64,000 nucleotides of DNA, taken from contig NZ_CP032677.1 of assembly GCF_003627215.1 (NCBI RefSeq), forward strand, positions 4,035,501 through 4,099,500, given 5' to 3'. Position numbers and translations under genes: made by a program. Below the pieces are notes generated by a model. The model searched no databases, was not told where the DNA came from, and worked only from the letters and a program-made list of their open reading frames with translations. Positions 30,958 to 40,878 of this stretch are shown here, piece after piece (the first letter of the stretch is position 1; every line of letters starts with the position of its first letter). Source of the stretch: Pseudomonas sp. Leaf58 (GTDB lineage Bacteria; Pseudomonadota; Gammaproteobacteria; Pseudomonadales; Pseudomonadaceae).

Positions 30958-31716
30958 CTAGGCGATTTCGCGCCAGTCGAGCCCGTGTTCTTGATTCGCC
31001 ACCTGGAGCCAGTCCGGGTCGCACCCAAGGGTGTCGACGAAGCACTGGCGGGCCAAGTGTGGCAGGTTGTTCTTGCTACTGAGGTGGGCCAGCACCAGGT
31101 GTTGCAGGTTGCTCCAGCCCAACTCGTGCACCAGGCGCGCGGCCTGGTGATTGTTCAAATGCCCCTGCATGCCACCTACCCGCCGCTTCAAAAAAGCCGG
31201 GTAGTGACCGCGTGCCAGCAGGTCGCGGCAGTGGTTGGCCTCGATCAGCAATGCATCCAGGCCCTGGTAACGTTGCAGCAGCAGCGTGTCGTACGAGCCT
31301 AGGTCGGTGAGCATGCCGAAGCGCCGCTGGCCGTCGCTGACCACGTATTGCAGCGGTTCGTAGGCGTCGTGCTCGACCCGCGCCGCGGTCACTTGCAGGT
31401 TGCCGATAGCCAGGCTTTCGCCACAGGCAAGAAAACCGGCCACCTCCACCGGCTTGCGCATGCCGCGCAAGGTCCCTTGGCTGAGGTAGACCGGTACATT
31501 GTAGCGCCGTGACAGCAAGCCCACCCCATGCACGTGGTCGGCATGTTCGTGGGTGACCAATACCGCACTGAGCTGGGCCGCCGACACACCGAGCAGCGCC
31601 AGGCGCCGCTCGGTCTCGCGCAGGGAAAACCCGCAATCGACCAGGATGAACGTGTCACCACTGGCGATTAGCGTGCCGTTTCCCTGGCTGCCGCTTCCAA
31701 GTACCGCGAAGCGCAC
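30958..31716 (-). CDS. Metallo-beta-lactamase fold hydrolase (YycJ/WalJ type)
   Basis: A 252-residue MBL-fold protein. The metal motif [10 protein letters not shown] (HxHxDH) lies at about 54-63, and the N-terminal [11 protein letters not shown], the EANHC and the LAHLSSKNN segments are those of YycJ/WalJ, a subgroup with reported 5' exonuclease activity on DNA ends. It starts directly after bamC (1 base) in the dapA-bamC-MBL-purC cluster typical of Pseudomonas. Confidence 0.88.
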   Translation of the reverse strand: MRFAVLGSGSQGNGTLIASGDTFILVDCGFSLRETERRLALLGVSAAQLSAVLVTHEHADHVHGVGLLSRRYNVPVYLSQGTLRGMRKPVEVAGFLACGESLAIGNLQVTAARVEHDAYEPLQYVVSDGQRRFGMLTDLGSYDTLLLQRYQGLDALLIEANHCRDLLARGHYPAFLKRRVGGMQGHLNNHQAARLVHELGWSNLQHLVLAHLSSKNNLPHLARQCFVDTLGCDPDWLQVANQEHGLDWREIA

Positions 31717-32838
31717 TTAGCCCAGGTGGTCCTGAATGGCGCTCAGCACGCGGCGGGCGACATCGGCCGGGGCCACGGTGTTGATGTTTTTCTCGACCGT
31801 GACCTGCACGCTCTCACCCACCTTGCTCAGGCGTACCTGATAACGCTCGGCACGGGCTTCACGTTCTTCCTTGGTCGGCTCGCTACCGAACATACGGCCA
31901 AAGAAGCCAGGCTCGTTCTGCTTGTCTTCAGGCTTTTCCGACAGGTTGATGTAGTACAGGCCCAGGCTGCGGTTGATGTCCTCGACGCGCCACTCGCCAC
32001 CCTGTTCCAGGGCGCGGCCTACGCTAGACCAGGCACGGTCCAGGTCGGCACCCAGGTACAGCACCGGGTTACCGCTGCCGTCTTCGCTCAGGCTGACGCG
32101 GCTTGGTGCGTCGAAATCGCGCGCGGCCAGCAGCGACACCGAACCGCCCTTCTCGGCGCTGCGGTTCATGCTGGCCAGCATTTCGTCGACCAGCAGCGCA
32201 TCGGCGCCGGTGTTGCTGGAGGTGGACGGGAAATCGGGCTCGGCGGTGCTGCCGGCCGGGCGCTCGACGCTGACCACGTACACCTCGGAGGTGTTGCGCT
32301 GCACGCCAGGCTCCATGCGCACCCGCACCCGCACTTCGCTGTCCGCGCTGCTGGCGGTGCTGGCCAGGCGCTGGCCAAGGGACGCCGACAGCTCGTCGAA
32401 ACGCTGCCAGGTGGTGTTGAACTCACCGGTCTGCGGGCGCTCTTCGGCGATACGGAAGCCGTTGTCCTCGAAGAACTGGCGAGCCACCGGCCACACTTCG
32501 GCAGGCGAGTGCTGGGCCAGTACCCAGCGGCTGCTGCCGCTGCGCTGCAGGCTGTAGTCGGTAACCTGCGCGGCGCCACCGGTCAACGGTTGCGGCCGCG
32601 GCACCTCGAACTCGCCAGTGGCGTTGTCGTCGGCGACGTTACGCGGGATCGGCAATAGCGGGTCCAGGCGCTTGACATTGCTGGCGTCCGTCGGCAGCTG
32701 CATTGGCGCGGTCGGGTGCGCCTGCAGGTAGTCGCTGCCGCGGTCGCGGAAATAGCCATCCTCGCCCCACAGCCAGCCACACCCACTGGTGCTGGAGATG
32801 ATCAGGGCAAGGGCGGAAAGACCAGCCAGTCGCTTCAT
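31717..32838 (-). CDS. bamC: Outer membrane assembly lipoprotein BamC
   Basis: A 373-residue lipoprotein of the BAM complex, which inserts beta-barrels into the outer membrane. The signal peptide ends with the lipobox TSGC (Cys20). The long N-terminal strand (DYLQAHPTAPMQLP, then LDPLLPIPRNV) binds BamD in known structures, followed by two helix-grip domains (SSRWVLAQHSPAEVWPVARQFF and GNPVLYLGADLDRAWSSV). Formerly nlpB; directly downstream of dapA as in E. coli. Confidence 0.93.
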   Translation of the reverse strand: MKRLAGLSALALIISSTSGCGWLWGEDGYFRDRGSDYLQAHPTAPMQLPTDASNVKRLDPLLPIPRNVADDNATGEFEVPRPQPLTGGAAQVTDYSLQRSGSSRWVLAQHSPAEVWPVARQFFEDNGFRIAEERPQTGEFNTTWQRFDELSASLGQRLASTASSADSEVRVRVRMEPGVQRNTSEVYVVSVERPAGSTAEPDFPSTSSNTGADALLVDEMLASMNRSAEKGGSVSLLAARDFDAPSRVSLSEDGSGNPVLYLGADLDRAWSSVGRALEQGGEWRVEDINRSLGLYYINLSEKPEDKQNEPGFFGRMFGSEPTKEEREARAERYQVRLSKVGESVQVTVEKNINTVAPADVARRVLSAIQDHLG

Positions 32839-32853
32839 GCGGTGTACTTCCTC

Positions 32854-33741
32854 TTAAACCAGTACGCCGGACTGGCGCAAGGCAGTACGGACTTTTTCGT
32901 GGCAGCCTTCGCTAAGCCAGGTCAGCGGCAGGCGAATGCCTTTGTGCATCAGGCCCATTTCGACGAGTGCCCATTTCACCGGGATCGGGTTGGACTCGCA
33001 GAACAGGTCTTTGTGCAGCGGCATGAGTTTTTCGTTGATTGCGCGGGCCTTCTCGGCGTTGCCCTCGAGGGCAGCCTCGCAAAGGTCGGCCATTTCGCGC
33101 GGGGCGACGTTGGCGGTGACGGAAATATTGCCCTTGCCACCCATCAGAATCAGCTCGACGGCAGTCGGGTCGTCGCCGGACAGGACGATGAAGTCGCTGT
33201 CGACGCCATCGATGATGGCCTTGGCGCGTACCAGATCGCCGGTGGCTTCCTTGATACCGATGATGTTCTTGACCTTCGACAGGCGGATCACGGTATCGGC
33301 CTGCATATCGCAGGAGGTGCGGCCCGGTACGTTGTAGAGGATCTGCGGGATATCGACGGCTTCGGCAATGTGCTTGAAGTGCTGGTACAGGCCTTCTTGC
33401 GTCGGCTTGTTGTAGTACGGCACCACCAGCAAGCAGGCGTCGGCACCAGCGCTCTTGGCGTTCTGCGTCAGGTGCACCGCTTCGGCAGTGGAGTTGGCAC
33501 CGGTGCCGGCGATGACCGGGACGTGGCGGTTGCTGCGCTTGACGCGCTCGACCACGTGCTTGATGACCAGGATATGTTCTTCGACATCCAACGTCGCCGA
33601 CTCACCAGTGGTGCCGACAGCGACGATCGCATGGGTGCCGTTTTCCAGGTGGAAGTCTACAAGTTTGTCGAGGCTGTCCCAGTCCAGACGCCCTTGTGCA
33701 TCCATGGGAGTGACCAATGCCACCATACTGCCCGCAATCAT
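32854..33741 (-). CDS. dapA: 4-hydroxy-tetrahydrodipicolinate synthase DapA
   Basis: Condenses pyruvate and aspartate semialdehyde in lysine/diaminopimelate synthesis. 295 residues from ATG 33741 ([17 protein letters not shown]). [10 protein letters not shown] is the substrate loop, the Schiff-base lysine is in [10 protein letters not shown] (near residue 161), and the catalytic Tyr in ILYNVPGRT. The upstream extension of the frame is the promoter region shared with the divergent gcvR-like gene. Confidence 0.97.
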   Translation of the reverse strand: MIAGSMVALVTPMDAQGRLDWDSLDKLVDFHLENGTHAIVAVGTTGESATLDVEEHILVIKHVVERVKRSNRHVPVIAGTGANSTAEAVHLTQNAKSAGADACLLVVPYYNKPTQEGLYQHFKHIAEAVDIPQILYNVPGRTSCDMQADTVIRLSKVKNIIGIKEATGDLVRAKAIIDGVDSDFIVLSGDDPTAVELILMGGKGNISVTANVAPREMADLCEAALEGNAEKARAINEKLMPLHKDLFCESNPIPVKWALVEMGLMHKGIRLPLTWLSEGCHEKVRTALRQSGVLV

Positions 33742-34000
33742 GTAACTGCTCCTGCCGGAAAAAGAGAGCGGTAATGGTACTGGGGGCATCGGCCTTGCAC
33801 AAGCGAAGCAGGCGGGCGGAGCATTCCCCTTCGCGCCCAATTTCGCTACCCTTGATGCTTTGATCGGTGCAGCGCGGCCCGCCGGGCCGTCGACCTTGCT
33901 CCCCGCCAGCGTCCACGACCTCGCATGCGAGCCCCGGGCCCTGCCGACTGGAGGCTTTCGCCCGTCCTGTACCGACCGCTCATCGCTTTAGGAATGCTGC
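33742..34000. promoter_or_regulatory. Divergent promoter region of dapA and the gcvR-like gene
   Basis: 259 bases without a gene between divergently read dapA and the ACT-domain gene. It must hold both promoters; I see no clear operator or hairpin. No strong Shine-Dalgarno stands out before the ATG at 34001 beyond TAGGAA. Confidence 0.5.
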
Positions 34001-34561
34001 ATGTCCACCCCCACAGTCCGCGAACAATTCCTTGTCATCAGTGCCTTGGGCCCTAACCCCATGGAGCTGGCCAACGTACTCAGCCGCGCCGCCTTCGAAA
34101 ACCGCTGCGCGGTGGTCACCTCGCGCCTGAGCCGTCACGGCGAGACCAGCGCCCTGGTATTGCAGGTGGGCGGCAGCTGGGATGCCCTGGCACGCCTCGA
34201 AGCCATGCTGCCGGGCCTGGGCAAGAAGCACGGCCTGACCCTGGACGTGGTGCGCAGCGCCGATCAGGAAGTGCGCCCGCAGGCCCTGCCCTACGTGGCC
34301 TACGTCAGCGCCGCCTACCGCCCGGATATCATCAACGAACTGTGCCAGTTCTTCCTCGACCACCGCGTCGAGCTCGAAGCCATGACCTGCGACACCTACC
34401 TGGCGCCGCAAACCGGCAGCAGCATGCTCAATGCGCAGTTCACCGTGATCCTGCCGGCCGGCACCCAGATCAGCTGGCTACGTGACCAGTTCCTGGACTT
34501 TGCCGATGCCCTCAACCTTGACGCGCTGATCGAGCCATGGCGCCCACAGAACCCAGTGTAA
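34001..34561 (+). CDS. ACT-domain protein, GcvR-like glycine cleavage regulator
   Basis: A 186-residue protein with two tandem ACT domains (about 8-85 and 95-180): REQFLVISALGPNPMELANVLSRAA and YVAYVSAAYRPDIINELCQFF. This matches the glycine cleavage system repressor GcvR family, which acts by contacting GcvA. It is 11 bases from the peroxiredoxin gene and probably co-transcribed. The exact regulon cannot be read from sequence. Confidence 0.82.
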   Translation: MSTPTVREQFLVISALGPNPMELANVLSRAAFENRCAVVTSRLSRHGETSALVLQVGGSWDALARLEAMLPGLGKKHGLTLDVVRSADQEVRPQALPYVAYVSAAYRPDIINELCQFFLDHRVELEAMTCDTYLAPQTGSSMLNAQFTVILPAGTQISWLRDQFLDFADALNLDALIEPWRPQNPV

Positions 34562-34572
34562 GGATACCAACC

Positions 34573-35046
34573 ATGGCTGTAGCACTCGACCAACCGGTTG
34601 CCGACTTCCAGGCCCAGGCCACCAGCGGGCAAACCGTCAGCCTGGCCGGCCTCAAGGGCCAGCAAGTGGTGGTGTACTTCTACCCGAAGGACAGCACCCC
34701 GGGCTGCACCACCGAAGGCCAGGGTTTCCGTGACCAGCACGATGCCTTTGCCGCAGCCAATACCGTGGTGTTCGGTGTGTCGCGCGATGGCATCAAGTCG
34801 CACGAGAACTTCAAGGCCAAGCAAGGTTTTCCGTTCGAGCTGATCAGCGACAAGGACGAGGCGTTGTGCCAGCTGTTCGACGTGATCAAGCTGAAGAAGC
34901 TGTATGGCAAGGAATACCTGGGCGTCGACCGCAGCACCTTCCTGATCGACAGGGACGGTGTGCTGCGCCAGGAATGGCGCGGGGTGAAGGTGCCGGGGCA
35001 TGTGGATGCCGTATTGGCGGCCGCTCAGGCCCTGAACAAGGCTTGA
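34573..35046 (+). CDS. bcp: Thioredoxin-dependent peroxiredoxin, BCP/PrxQ type
   Basis: A 157-residue peroxiredoxin that reduces hydrogen and organic peroxides in the cytoplasm. The peroxidatic Cys is in YPKDSTPGCTTEGQGFRD. The resolving Cys found five residues later in E. coli Bcp is absent (Glu-Gly here), so it either works as a 1-Cys enzyme or uses another cysteine (EALCQLF). Start ATG 34573 follows AAGGATACC. Confidence 0.92.
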   Translation: MAVALDQPVADFQAQATSGQTVSLAGLKGQQVVVYFYPKDSTPGCTTEGQGFRDQHDAFAAANTVVFGVSRDGIKSHENFKAKQGFPFELISDKDEALCQLFDVIKLKKLYGKEYLGVDRSTFLIDRDGVLRQEWRGVKVPGHVDAVLAAAQALNKA

Positions 35047-35051
35047 GATCG

Positions 35052-35074
35052 CTGGGGCTGCTTTGCAGCCCCAG
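35052..35074. terminator. Bidirectional hairpin between bcp and the permease gene
   Basis: CTGGGGCTGC (35052-35061) and GCAGCCCCAG (35065-35074), a perfect 10-bp stem, lie between convergent genes. T-tract is poor on either side. Confidence 0.65.
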
Positions 35075-35079
35075 TTACT

Positions 35080-36150
35080 TCAAAGCAGTGGCGAAACGCT
35101 AGGCTCCTGCCTGGGCCAGGCATCCAGCACAGCCTTGATCAAGGTCGCCAGCGGGATGGCGAAGAAGATCCCCCAGAACCCCCACAGCCCGCCAAACAGC
35201 AATACCGCGCAGATGATCGCCACCGGGTGCAGGCTCACCGCCTCGGAGAACAACAGCGGCACCAGCACGTTGCCGTCCAGCGCCTGGATGATCGCGTACA
35301 CCGTCATCAGGTAGATGAACTGGTCACCCCAGCCCCACTGGAACAATGCGATCAACGTCACCGGCACGGTCACCACCACCGCCCCCACGTACGGCACCAC
35401 CACCGACAGCCCCACCAGCAGCGCCAGCAACGCGGCGTAGTTGAGCCCCAGGCTGATGAACGCGATGTAGGTGGCAATGCCGCAGATCAGAATCTCGATA
35501 CCCTTGCCACGAATGTAGTTGGCGATCTGCCGGTTCATCTCGCTGCCCACCCGGTTCAGCAGGGTGCGCTGGCGCGGTAGGTAGCCGCTGACCCAACGGC
35601 CGATCAGTTCGCGGTCCTTGAGGAAGAAGAACACCAGGATCGGCACCAGCACCAGGTAGATCATGGCGTTGACCAGCAGCGGCAGGCTCGATAGCGAGAA
35701 GGTCAGTGCCCACTGGCCGAACTTGCCGATTTCGCCACGTACCGATTCGATGGCGTGCAGCACTTGCTCATCCGACACCAGGTGCGGGTAGCGCTCGGGC
35801 AACAGCAACAACAGCGATTGCCACTTGCCGAGCATCCCCGGCAGCTCATTGAACAGGGTGATCAACTGATGCCACAGCAGCGGTACCAACACCAGCATGA
35901 ACACCGCCAGCGCGCCGATGAACAAGGCGAACACCAGCATTACCGCCAACCGGGTTGGTACCCGCACGCGCTCCAGGGCGTTGACCAGCCCCTGCATCAA
36001 AAACGCCAGCACCATGCCCGCCAGCACCGGCGCGAGCATGCCACCCAGGGTGAGCACCGCAGTAAAAGCCAGGAACAACAGGACCGCCAGCACCACCGCT
36101 TCCTCATCCGAGAAGTAGCGCTGCATCCAGTCGCGAAGCACTTTGAACAT
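35080..36150 (-). CDS. AI-2E/PerM family permease
   Basis: A 356-residue inner-membrane protein with about eight helices in the PerM/AI-2E exporter pattern: paired N-terminal helices (VVLAVLLFLAFTAVLTLGGMLAPVLAGMVLAF), then a helical insert and the C-terminal AALLALLVGLSVVVPYVGAVVVTVPVTLIAL and GNVLVPLLFSEAVSLHP motif. The transported substrate is unknown for most members. Convergent with bcp; tusA follows upstream by 20 bases. Confidence 0.88.
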   Translation of the reverse strand: MFKVLRDWMQRYFSDEEAVVLAVLLFLAFTAVLTLGGMLAPVLAGMVLAFLMQGLVNALERVRVPTRLAVMLVFALFIGALAVFMLVLVPLLWHQLITLFNELPGMLGKWQSLLLLLPERYPHLVSDEQVLHAIESVRGEIGKFGQWALTFSLSSLPLLVNAMIYLVLVPILVFFFLKDRELIGRWVSGYLPRQRTLLNRVGSEMNRQIANYIRGKGIEILICGIATYIAFISLGLNYAALLALLVGLSVVVPYVGAVVVTVPVTLIALFQWGWGDQFIYLMTVYAIIQALDGNVLVPLLFSEAVSLHPVAIICAVLLFGGLWGFWGIFFAIPLATLIKAVLDAWPRQEPSVSPLL

Positions 36151-36170
36151 TGACGATCCTTGGAAAATAC

Positions 36171-36410
36171 TCAGGCCTTGCGCAGCCAGTAAGTGTAGGT
36201 GCCGGCCTCAGCCGTTTCTTGCAGCAGGGTATGACCGGATAACTGGGCGAAAGTGCGGAAATCGCGCTGCGAACCTGCATCAGTGGCAATTACCTTGAGC
36301 ACTGCGCCGCTGGCCAGGCGGTTGAGTTCCATCTTCGCCTTGAGCAGCGGCAAAGGGCAATTCAGCCCGCTGGTGTCCAGTTCGGCGTCACAGGTCAGGG
36401 TGTCACTCAT
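36171..36410 (-). CDS. tusA: TusA/SirA family sulfur-carrier protein
   Basis: A 79-residue sulfur carrier. The CPxP motif (SGLNCPLPLLKAKMEL, Cys near residue 16) is the persulfide site. Members pass sulfur from IscS to tRNA 2-thiouridine synthesis or to other sulfur pathways. Start taken at ATG 36410; the frame continues upstream without conservation. In Pseudomonas a copy normally precedes the BepA-type protease gene on the other strand, as here. Confidence 0.85.
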   Translation of the reverse strand: MSDTLTCDAELDTSGLNCPLPLLKAKMELNRLASGAVLKVIATDAGSQRDFRTFAQLSGHTLLQETAEAGTYTYWLRKA

Positions 36411-36531
36411 TACGGGCTCTCCAAAGGCATTGCCGGGCTGCGTCTTGATGGGGTCGGCTAGGATAGCGCCACTGGTCGCCAACGTGTGAGCCCGCTACAG
36501 TAGGTATCTTTGACCGACGCGAGCTTCATGC

Positions 36532-37968
36532 ATGAATCTACTGCGCCCTACCCTGCTGACGCTGGCCTGCCTGTTGGCCCTTCCCGGCCATGCTGACGAC
36601 CTGCCCTCACTGGGTGACGCCAGTTCCGCGATCGTTTCGCCGCAACAGGAGCACCAGCTCGGGCGCGCCTGGCTGAGCCTGCTGCGCGGCCAGGTCAACC
36701 AGCTTAACGACCCGCAGCTGAAGGACTACGTCGAAACCAGCGTGTACCGCCTGGCTGAGACCAGCCAGCTGCAGGACCGTCGCCTGGAATTCATCCTGAT
36801 CGACAGCCGCGAGCTCAACGCCTTTGCCGCCCCAGGCGGCATCGTCGGGGTCAACGGCGGGCTGTTCCTCAACGCGCAGACCGAAGGCGAATACGCCTCG
36901 GTACTGGCCCACGAACTGGCGCACTTGTCGCAACGCCACTTCGCCCGTGGCGTCGAGGCTCAACAGCGCATGCAGTTGCCGATGATGGCGGCGCTGCTGG
37001 CCGGTATCGTGCTGGCAGCCGGGGGTGGCGGCGATGCGGGGATTGGCTTGATCGCCGGCACCCAGGCGGCGGCAATCCAGGAACAACGGCGCTTTTCGCG
37101 GCAGAACGAACAGGAAGCCGACCGCATCGGTATCCAGAACCTGGAAAAGGCCGGCTACGACCCGCGCAACATGCCGACCATGTTCGAGCGCTTGGCGCGG
37201 CAGTATCGTTATGACGCCAAGCCGCCGGAATTCCTGCTGACCCACCCGGTAACCGAATCACGTATCGCCGACACCCGCAACCGCGCTGACCAGGCGCCCA
37301 AGGGTGGCGTCGAAGACAGCATGCGCTACCAGCTGATCCGCGCCCGAGTGGCACTGACTTATGAAGGCACCCCAGGGCTGGCAGCCAAGCGCTTCCGCGC
37401 CCAGCTCGACGAAGACCCCAAGCTGGACGCCGCCCGCTACGGCCTGGCCCTGGCGCAAATCAAGGGTGGCCAGCTCAACGAGGCGCGCGAGTTGCTCAAG
37501 CCGCTGCTGGCCAAAGCACCCAACGACATCACCTACAACCTGGCGCAGATCGACCTGGACATCACCAACAACCGCCTGGCTGACGCGCAACAGCGGGCCG
37601 AGCGCATGCAGGGGCTGTACCCAGGTAATTACCCGCTGAAGCAGGTGCGTGCCGATTTGCTGGTGAAGCAGAACAAGCCCGCCGAGGCGGAGAAGGTGTT
37701 GAACGAGCTGGTGAAAAGCCGGCCGGATGACCCGGACGTGTGGTACGACATGGCCGAAGTCCGCGGTTTGTCGGGCAATACCATTGGCTTGCACCGGGCA
37801 CGAGCAGAATTCTTCACACTGGTGGGCGATTTTGACCAGGCGATCCAACAGCTGGATTACGCCAAGCGTCGGGCGGGTGGCAACTTCCCGCTGGCGGCGC
37901 AGATTGACCAGCGCCAACGAGAGATCATGGAGCAGCAGCGCATGGTTAGGGAAATGATGGGGCGTTGA
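36532..37968 (+). CDS. bepA: Periplasmic M48 metalloprotease BepA type
   Basis: A 478-residue periplasmic protease/chaperone for outer-membrane protein quality control. A signal peptide (residues 1-21, ending GHADD) precedes an M48 domain with the zinc motif HELAH (residues about 126-130) and the third ligand in NEQEADRIG. The region after residue 265 is TPR-like (repeats near 300-440, e.g. YGLALAQIKGGQLNEARELL). Divergent from tusA. Confidence 0.92.
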   Translation: MNLLRPTLLTLACLLALPGHADDLPSLGDASSAIVSPQQEHQLGRAWLSLLRGQVNQLNDPQLKDYVETSVYRLAETSQLQDRRLEFILIDSRELNAFAAPGGIVGVNGGLFLNAQTEGEYASVLAHELAHLSQRHFARGVEAQQRMQLPMMAALLAGIVLAAGGGGDAGIGLIAGTQAAAIQEQRRFSRQNEQEADRIGIQNLEKAGYDPRNMPTMFERLARQYRYDAKPPEFLLTHPVTESRIADTRNRADQAPKGGVEDSMRYQLIRARVALTYEGTPGLAAKRFRAQLDEDPKLDAARYGLALAQIKGGQLNEARELLKPLLAKAPNDITYNLAQIDLDITNNRLADAQQRAERMQGLYPGNYPLKQVRADLLVKQNKPAEAEKVLNELVKSRPDDPDVWYDMAEVRGLSGNTIGLHRARAEFFTLVGDFDQAIQQLDYAKRRAGGNFPLAAQIDQRQREIMEQQRMVREMMGR

Positions 37969-37974
37969 GGGCCA

Positions 37975-38056
37975 TTCGCGGGCACGCCCGCTGCCACAGG
38001 TTCCCCACCGCTGTTGCAAGCGGTGCGATACCTGTGGCAGCGGGCGTGCCCGCGAA
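37975..38056. repeat. Inverted pair of REP elements
   Basis: Two perfect 27-base inverted arms (37975-38001 and 38030-38056) with the P. putida REP core GCGGGCACGCCCGCTG, separated by 28 bases. They lie between the convergent bepA and nadA genes and probably act as a bidirectional transcription end. Confidence 0.9.
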
Positions 38057-38076
38057 GAACGCGACGCGGTATGGCG

Positions 38077-39135
38077 TCAGGCGTTACCGGACAGCTTCAG
38101 GCGCGCCGCCTGGGTAAAGTCCAACATTCGGTTCAACGGCTTGATTGCCTTGGGCACCAGCGCCGGGTCCACGAAGATTTCATCGCCGCCATTACGCAGG
38201 CAATGCAACACCCGCTCAAGGGTATTCATCGCCATCCACGGGCAGTGCGCGCAACTGCGGCACGCCGCGCCGTTACCGGCGGTGGGGGCTTCGACGAACA
38301 CCTTGTCCGGGCACAGCTGCTGCATCTTGTAGAAGATGCCGCGGTCAGTGGCGACGATGAAGGTCTTGTTCGGCAGGGTCTGCGCAGCCTTGATCAGCTG
38401 GCTGGTAGAGCCCACCGCGTCGGCCAGCTCGATCACCGCTTCCGGCGACTCGGGATGCACCAAAATCGCAGCATCCGGGTACAGCGCCTTCATGTCGGCC
38501 AACTGGCGCGACTTGAACTCTTCGTGAACGATGCAGGCACCGTCCCACAGCAGCATATCGGCACCGGTTTGCTTCTGGATGTAGCGGCCCAGGTGCTGGT
38601 CCGGGCCCCAGATGATGGTTTCGCCGTTATCCATCAGGCTTTCGACGATTTCCAGCGCGCAGCTGGAAGTCACCACCCAGTCGGCCCGGGCCTTAACGGC
38701 AGCGGAGGTGTTGGCATAAACCACCACGGTACGCTCGGGGTGCTGGTCGCAGAAGGCCGAGAACTCTTCAACCGGGCAGCCCAGGTCGAGCGAGCACGTG
38801 GCCTCCAGCGTCGGCATCAACACGCGCTTTTCTGGGGTGAGGATTTTTGCTGTCTCGCCCATGAAGCGCACACCGGCAACGATCACGGTTTCGGCTGGGT
38901 GGTTCTTGCCGAAGCGGGCCATTTCCAGCGAGTCGGACACGCACCCGCCGGTTTCTTCGGCGAGCGCCTGAATGACCGGGTCGCAGTAATAGTGGGCAAC
39001 CAGCACGGCGTTCTGGGCCTTGAGCTCGGCAGCAATGGCCGCACGGTATTCGGCCTCCTGCTCGGCTGTCAGCGGGTTGGGCTGCTTGGCGTCGAGGTGG
39101 GCCTGAACCAACAGGCGTTCGGAAATTTGGGTCAT
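38077..39135 (-). CDS. nadA: Quinolinate synthase NadA
   Basis: A 352-residue [4Fe-4S] enzyme that condenses iminoaspartate with dihydroxyacetone phosphate in NAD synthesis. Conserved pieces: [22 protein letters not shown], cluster cysteines in [12 protein letters not shown] and in [13 protein letters not shown], and the triplet repeats of the fold. Convergent with bepA. Confidence 0.96.
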   Translation of the reverse strand: MTQISERLLVQAHLDAKQPNPLTAEQEAEYRAAIAAELKAQNAVLVAHYYCDPVIQALAEETGGCVSDSLEMARFGKNHPAETVIVAGVRFMGETAKILTPEKRVLMPTLEATCSLDLGCPVEEFSAFCDQHPERTVVVYANTSAAVKARADWVVTSSCALEIVESLMDNGETIIWGPDQHLGRYIQKQTGADMLLWDGACIVHEEFKSRQLADMKALYPDAAILVHPESPEAVIELADAVGSTSQLIKAAQTLPNKTFIVATDRGIFYKMQQLCPDKVFVEAPTAGNGAACRSCAHCPWMAMNTLERVLHCLRNGGDEIFVDPALVPKAIKPLNRMLDFTQAARLKLSGNA

Positions 39136-39313
39136 GATCGCTGGACCTGCAGGCGCGTGGGCGCGTCAAATCGAGTGTATCACCCGGCCCTGACAGATCG
39201 GCTAAGGGTGCCGGACGGCTCGCAGACCGCCACAGCCCTCTGCGGGCGCGGATTATTATCGGAGGCCGAAGGCTACAGACAATCCAGCGATTACTAAAGT
39301 GGTTTTTGCGTTG

Positions 39314-39361
39314 CCTGTGCTGGCCTTTTCGCGGGCGCGCCCGCGAAAAGGCCAGCACAGG
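39314..39361. repeat. Perfect 48-base palindrome (REP-type)
   Basis: Two 24-base arms meet without a loop at 39337/39338, with the REP core GCGGGCGCGCCCGC at the centre. It lies between nadA and the DUF945 gene (both minus strand), 9 bases after the DUF945 stop, so it is likely that gene's terminator. Confidence 0.9.
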
Positions 39362-39369
39362 AGAAGCGA

Positions 39370-40878
39370 TCAACCCTGCGGCGACAGCGCCGCCAGGTGT
39401 GCGGCCATGAGCATGGCGAACTCTTCCACGGTCATCTTCCTGCCATTGAAGTCGACCATGCCGTCGGCATAGTGCAGGCTGCTCACCACATCGCTGCCCT
39501 GCACAGTGGCCATACCGCTTTGCAGCGCCATCATGCCCACCATTTCCCCTGCCTGGCTCGACTGCATGGCAATGGCCTGGGCGTCGGTCTGGCCATCCAG
39601 TAGCGCCTGCAAGGTTGCCAAGTCACCGATCATCGGCTTCGACAGTGACAGCTTGCTCTTCACCTCGGTGATCAGTTGCTTGCTCAGCTGGTCTGGCGGC
39701 AGGTCGAAGCTGGTCGGGGCGGCGAAGTGCATCGACAGGTCGAAGCGGCTTTCACCATTGGCGGTTTTGAACGACAGGTTTTCCACCGCCACCGTGGGCT
39801 TGGCCGCCAGCAGTTTTTGCAAGTCGCCCTGGAACCTGGCCTTCTGCGCATCGTCCATCTGGATTTCCGGCACCGGCTGGCCGGCGGCAGCTGCGGCCTC
39901 GAATTCCGGCAGGTGCGCCTGGTACCACGTCGACAGCGCCTGTAGCGCCGGCGCGTTGACCGAGGTGATGCTCACGGCCATCTGAGCCTTGCCCACCGCG
40001 CGACCATCCCAGCTGATATCGCCAACCTTGTACGCAACGCGGCCGCCAACGGTATCTGGGCCTTCGAGGGTTTGCATGGCGTTCTGCTCAAGGCCCTTGA
40101 CCAGCAGCACCTGCTGCTTGGGCCCCAAGGTAACCTTGGTTTCTGCCAGCGCCAGGTCGACTTTGCCCACATAGATGGCCTGGTGTGCGGTGGCCGCCAG
40201 CTGGCCGCCGACCTTCAGGCCTTTGAGCTCAAAGGTGGCAGGCGGTTGGTCGTCGCGCACCAGCCTCATCAGGAAACGCTCGGCCTGGCCTTCGAATTTC
40301 GACGCTTTGCCGTCCTGGTCAGCGCTGACGTGCAACTGCATGCCCGAGAAGTCGAGGCTGTTGCCATCCGCTTCGTCAAGCTTGACCGGTGCCAACTGGA
40401 TCTGGCTGAGCACGTTGCCGTCGTAACCCAGGCTGGTCTGGGCGCTGACCGGGGCCTGGTCGCCCGCAGCGGCGAACCACGCCGCCGTAAAGTCGTCCTT
40501 CTGCAAGGCGCTGTTGCTAACCGCCATCACTGGCATCAGCTTCAGAGCCTTTACCCGCGACCACGGGAACGGGCCATGCTCGATATGGTCGGTCACACCC
40601 ACGTCGAAATTCACCACCTCGCCTTCGCCCAGGTTGATGTCGCGGGCCTTGAGCCGGTACTGGGCAGTACTGCTGAAGAAATGCTGCTCCAGCGACACCC
40701 GCTCGATACTCATGCTGCCACCTGTGCTCAGCAAGGCCTTGTTGAGTTCGGCGTTGCTGCGGGCCAGGGCGTTGTCCAGCTGCGCCGGCAGCTGCTGGCC
40801 GGTGTACCAGGCACCAGCGGTGGTTGCGACGGCGATGGCGACAGCCAGGCCGGAAAGGATGCCAACTGATTTCTTCAT
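39370..40878 (-). CDS. DUF945 (YdgA-like) periplasmic protein
   Basis: A 502-residue YdgA-family protein of unknown function. An N-terminal signal-anchor (MKKSVGILSGLAVAIAVATTAGAWYTGQQL, residues 1-30) leads into a periplasmic beta-rich body (QHFFSSTAQYRLKAR, GPFPWSRVKALKLMPVMAVSNS are typical). Start at ATG 40878; the frame is open upstream but reads promoter sequence. Similar to E. coli YdgA/YihF. Confidence 0.85.
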   Translation of the reverse strand: MKKSVGILSGLAVAIAVATTAGAWYTGQQLPAQLDNALARSNAELNKALLSTGGSMSIERVSLEQHFFSSTAQYRLKARDINLGEGEVVNFDVGVTDHIEHGPFPWSRVKALKLMPVMAVSNSALQKDDFTAAWFAAAGDQAPVSAQTSLGYDGNVLSQIQLAPVKLDEADGNSLDFSGMQLHVSADQDGKASKFEGQAERFLMRLVRDDQPPATFELKGLKVGGQLAATAHQAIYVGKVDLALAETKVTLGPKQQVLLVKGLEQNAMQTLEGPDTVGGRVAYKVGDISWDGRAVGKAQMAVSITSVNAPALQALSTWYQAHLPEFEAAAAAGQPVPEIQMDDAQKARFQGDLQKLLAAKPTVAVENLSFKTANGESRFDLSMHFAAPTSFDLPPDQLSKQLITEVKSKLSLSKPMIGDLATLQALLDGQTDAQAIAMQSSQAGEMVGMMALQSGMATVQGSDVVSSLHYADGMVDFNGRKMTVEEFAMLMAAHLAALSPQG

